In this document: positions 63,125 through 64,000 of the stretch, in pieces
Numbering within the stretch: position 1 is the stretch's first letter
Layout: every line of letters begins with the position of its first letter
Assembly: GCF_003479605.1 (NCBI RefSeq)
Contig: NZ_QUHR01000002.1
Span: forward strand, 62,001-126,000
Direction of reading: 5' to 3'
Length of the DNA stretch: 64,000 nt
Source of the DNA: Roseburia sp. AF12-17LB
Lineage (GTDB): Bacteria; Bacillota; Clostridia; Lachnospirales; Lachnospiraceae
Translations under genes and position numbers: made by a program
The notes under the pieces: generated by a model
The model's database searches: none
What the model saw: only the letters and a program-made list of their open reading frames with translations
What the model was told of the DNA's origin: nothing

Positions 63125-64000
63125 ATGATGAAAAAACCAATTGTAGTATTGACAGGTCCTACTGCAGTAGGAAAAACAGAATTATCCATTCAGCTTGCAA
63201 AGGCCATTGGCGGAGAGATTATCTCCGCCGATTCCATGCAGGTGTATAAATATATGGATGTGGGCTCTGCAAAAATCACACCGGAAGAAATGGATGGTGT
63301 ACGTCATTATCTGATGGATGAATTGGAGCCTTTCGAGGAATTCCATGTGGTAAAATTTCAGGAATATGCGAAAAAATATTTAAACGAAATTTATGCCCAC
63401 GGAAAGATTCCGATTATTGCCGGCGGCACCGGATTTTATATTCAGGCTCTGTTAAATGATATTGATTTTACGGAACAGGAAAGTGACAGTGCATACCGGA
63501 AAGAGTTGGAAGCGCTGGCAGAAGAACATGGCAACCAGTATCTTCATGACCGGTTAAGGGAAGTGGACCCGGAATCTGCCGAAGCCATCCATCCGAATAA
63601 CAGAAAACGCGTCATCCGTGCGTTGGAATTCTATCAGGAGACCGGTAGAAAGATTTCTGAGCATAATGCAAAAGAGCAGATGCGGACTTCACCTTATAAT
63701 TTTGCCTATTTTGTATTAAATGATGAGCGCAGCCACTTATACAAAAGAATCGATGCCAGAGTAGATAAAATGATAGAAGATGGACTGGAAGCAGAAGTCC
63801 GCCGCTTAAAGGAAATGGGCTGCACCAAAGATATGGTGGCAATGCAGGGAATTGGCTATAAAGAAATGTTATCCTATCTTGATGGCGGTTATTCTTTGGA
63901 AGAAGCAGTTTATATTATCAAGCGGGAAACAAGACATTTCGCCAAACGGCAGATTACATGGTTTAAACGGGAACGGGATGTCATCTGGCTTAACAAAAAT
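63125..64000 (+). CDS. miaA: tRNA dimethylallyltransferase (3' end outside window)
   Basis: 292 codons visible with no stop before the window end. MiaA transfers a dimethylallyl group to A37 of tRNAs, the substrate for MiaB at the other end of the window. Walker A GPTAVGKTELS (about 12-22), SADSMQVYKYMDVGSAKITPEE with the tRNA-binding aspartate, AGGTGFYIQALL and NPNNRKRVIRALE-like NNRKRVIRALEFY are conserved. Starts at ATG 63125 or 63128, about seven bases after the mutL stop. mutS-mutL-miaA is a common Firmicute order. Confidence 0.97.
   Translation, partial: MMKKPIVVLTGPTAVGKTELSIQLAKAIGGEIISADSMQVYKYMDVGSAKITPEEMDGVRHYLMDELEPFEEFHVVKFQEYAKKYLNEIYAHGKIPIIAGGTGFYIQALLNDIDFTEQESDSAYRKELEALAEEHGNQYLHDRLREVDPESAEAIHPNNRKRVIRALEFYQETGRKISEHNAKEQMRTSPYNFAYFVLNDERSHLYKRIDARVDKMIEDGLEAEVRRLKEMGCTKDMVAMQGIGYKEMLSYLDGGYSLEEAVYIIKRETRHFAKRQITWFKRERDVIWLNKN

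Noticed and set aside
1..64000. CRISPR arrays, tRNA or rRNA genes, prophage, insertion sequences
   Set aside because: No regularly spaced repeats, no cloverleaf or rRNA sequence recognised, and no transposase, integrase or phage structural gene among the coding regions.

Overview
The window reads as a chromosomal segment of an anaerobic, spore-forming, low-to-moderate GC Firmicute, most likely a Lachnospiraceae-type Clostridium (Roseburia/Eubacterium/Coprococcus-like); the genus is inferred, not proven. Supporting traits are spore genes (an alpha/beta-type SASP, a GerW-family protein, YqfC/YqfD, a BofC-like protein, a SpoVB-like flippase), anaerobic metabolism (Rex, formate-tetrahydrofolate ligase, a Re-citrate-synthase-like enzyme) and a chemoreceptor. 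I count 60 protein genes, 56 on the + strand and 4 on the - strand, tightly packed with many stop/start overlaps. I see no rRNA, tRNA, CRISPR array, transposase, phage or gene-free stretch longer than 300 bases.

Layout. 1-6.3 kb: 3' end of proB, a DUF896 gene, 5-formyl-THF cyclo-ligase, proA, miaB, a NusG-II/Gx-transporter pair, ruvAB. 6.3-14.7 kb: zapA, a U32 peptidase-family gene, an FtsW/RodA-type flippase overlapping a penicillin-binding transpeptidase, a NUDIX hydrolase, and a small cluster ending in a GerW-family spore gene. 14.7-14.85 kb: a compact, highly structured repeat-like element, the clearest non-genic oddity. 14.9-19.4 kb: divergent rpmB and the asp23-dak2-recG block. 19.5-22 kb: a chemoreceptor and a convergent SASP gene. 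22.1-25.5 kb: an operon of Re-citrate-synthase-like enzyme, GntR/FCD regulator and NADP-isocitrate dehydrogenase behind a promoter with an 18-bp palindrome. 25.5-32 kb: ABC-F protein, rex (with a near-consensus Rex box and a consensus promoter), a coiled-coil protein, NAD(P)HX repair, alanine racemase and an antitoxin-less MazF. 32-44.9 kb: CBS/CorC protein, YebC, MetY, GlgA, TepA, UppP, FtsK/SpoIIIE, Fhs, FolD and a zinc-ribbon/TPR membrane protein. 44.9-46.1 kb: xpt and a membrane protein on the - strand, divergent from rlmH. 46.1-55.5 kb: pyrimidine-nucleoside phosphorylase, then yqfC-yqfD-phoH-pgpH(degenerate)-ybeY, a DUF3048 lipoprotein, a flippase and a BofC-like protein. 55.6-64 kb: two flavoproteins, mutS, mutL and a miaA cut by the window end.

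How the parts fit: proBA with citrate synthase and isocitrate dehydrogenase outline a citrate to 2-oxoglutarate/glutamate to proline route (aconitase is not here); cyclo-ligase, Fhs and FolD are one-carbon metabolism; Rex and NAD(P)HX repair are redox housekeeping; RuvAB, RecG, MutSL and FtsK maintain the chromosome; several genes serve envelope synthesis and sporulation.

No wholly new multi-gene system is evident. The points most worth a second look are the structured repeat at 14.7 kb, the orphan MazF whose ribosome-binding site can be paired by its leader, the degenerate PgpH, the putative leaderless rlmH, the palindrome-controlled citrate-synthase operon and the terminator-like hairpin around the start of the BofC-like gene.
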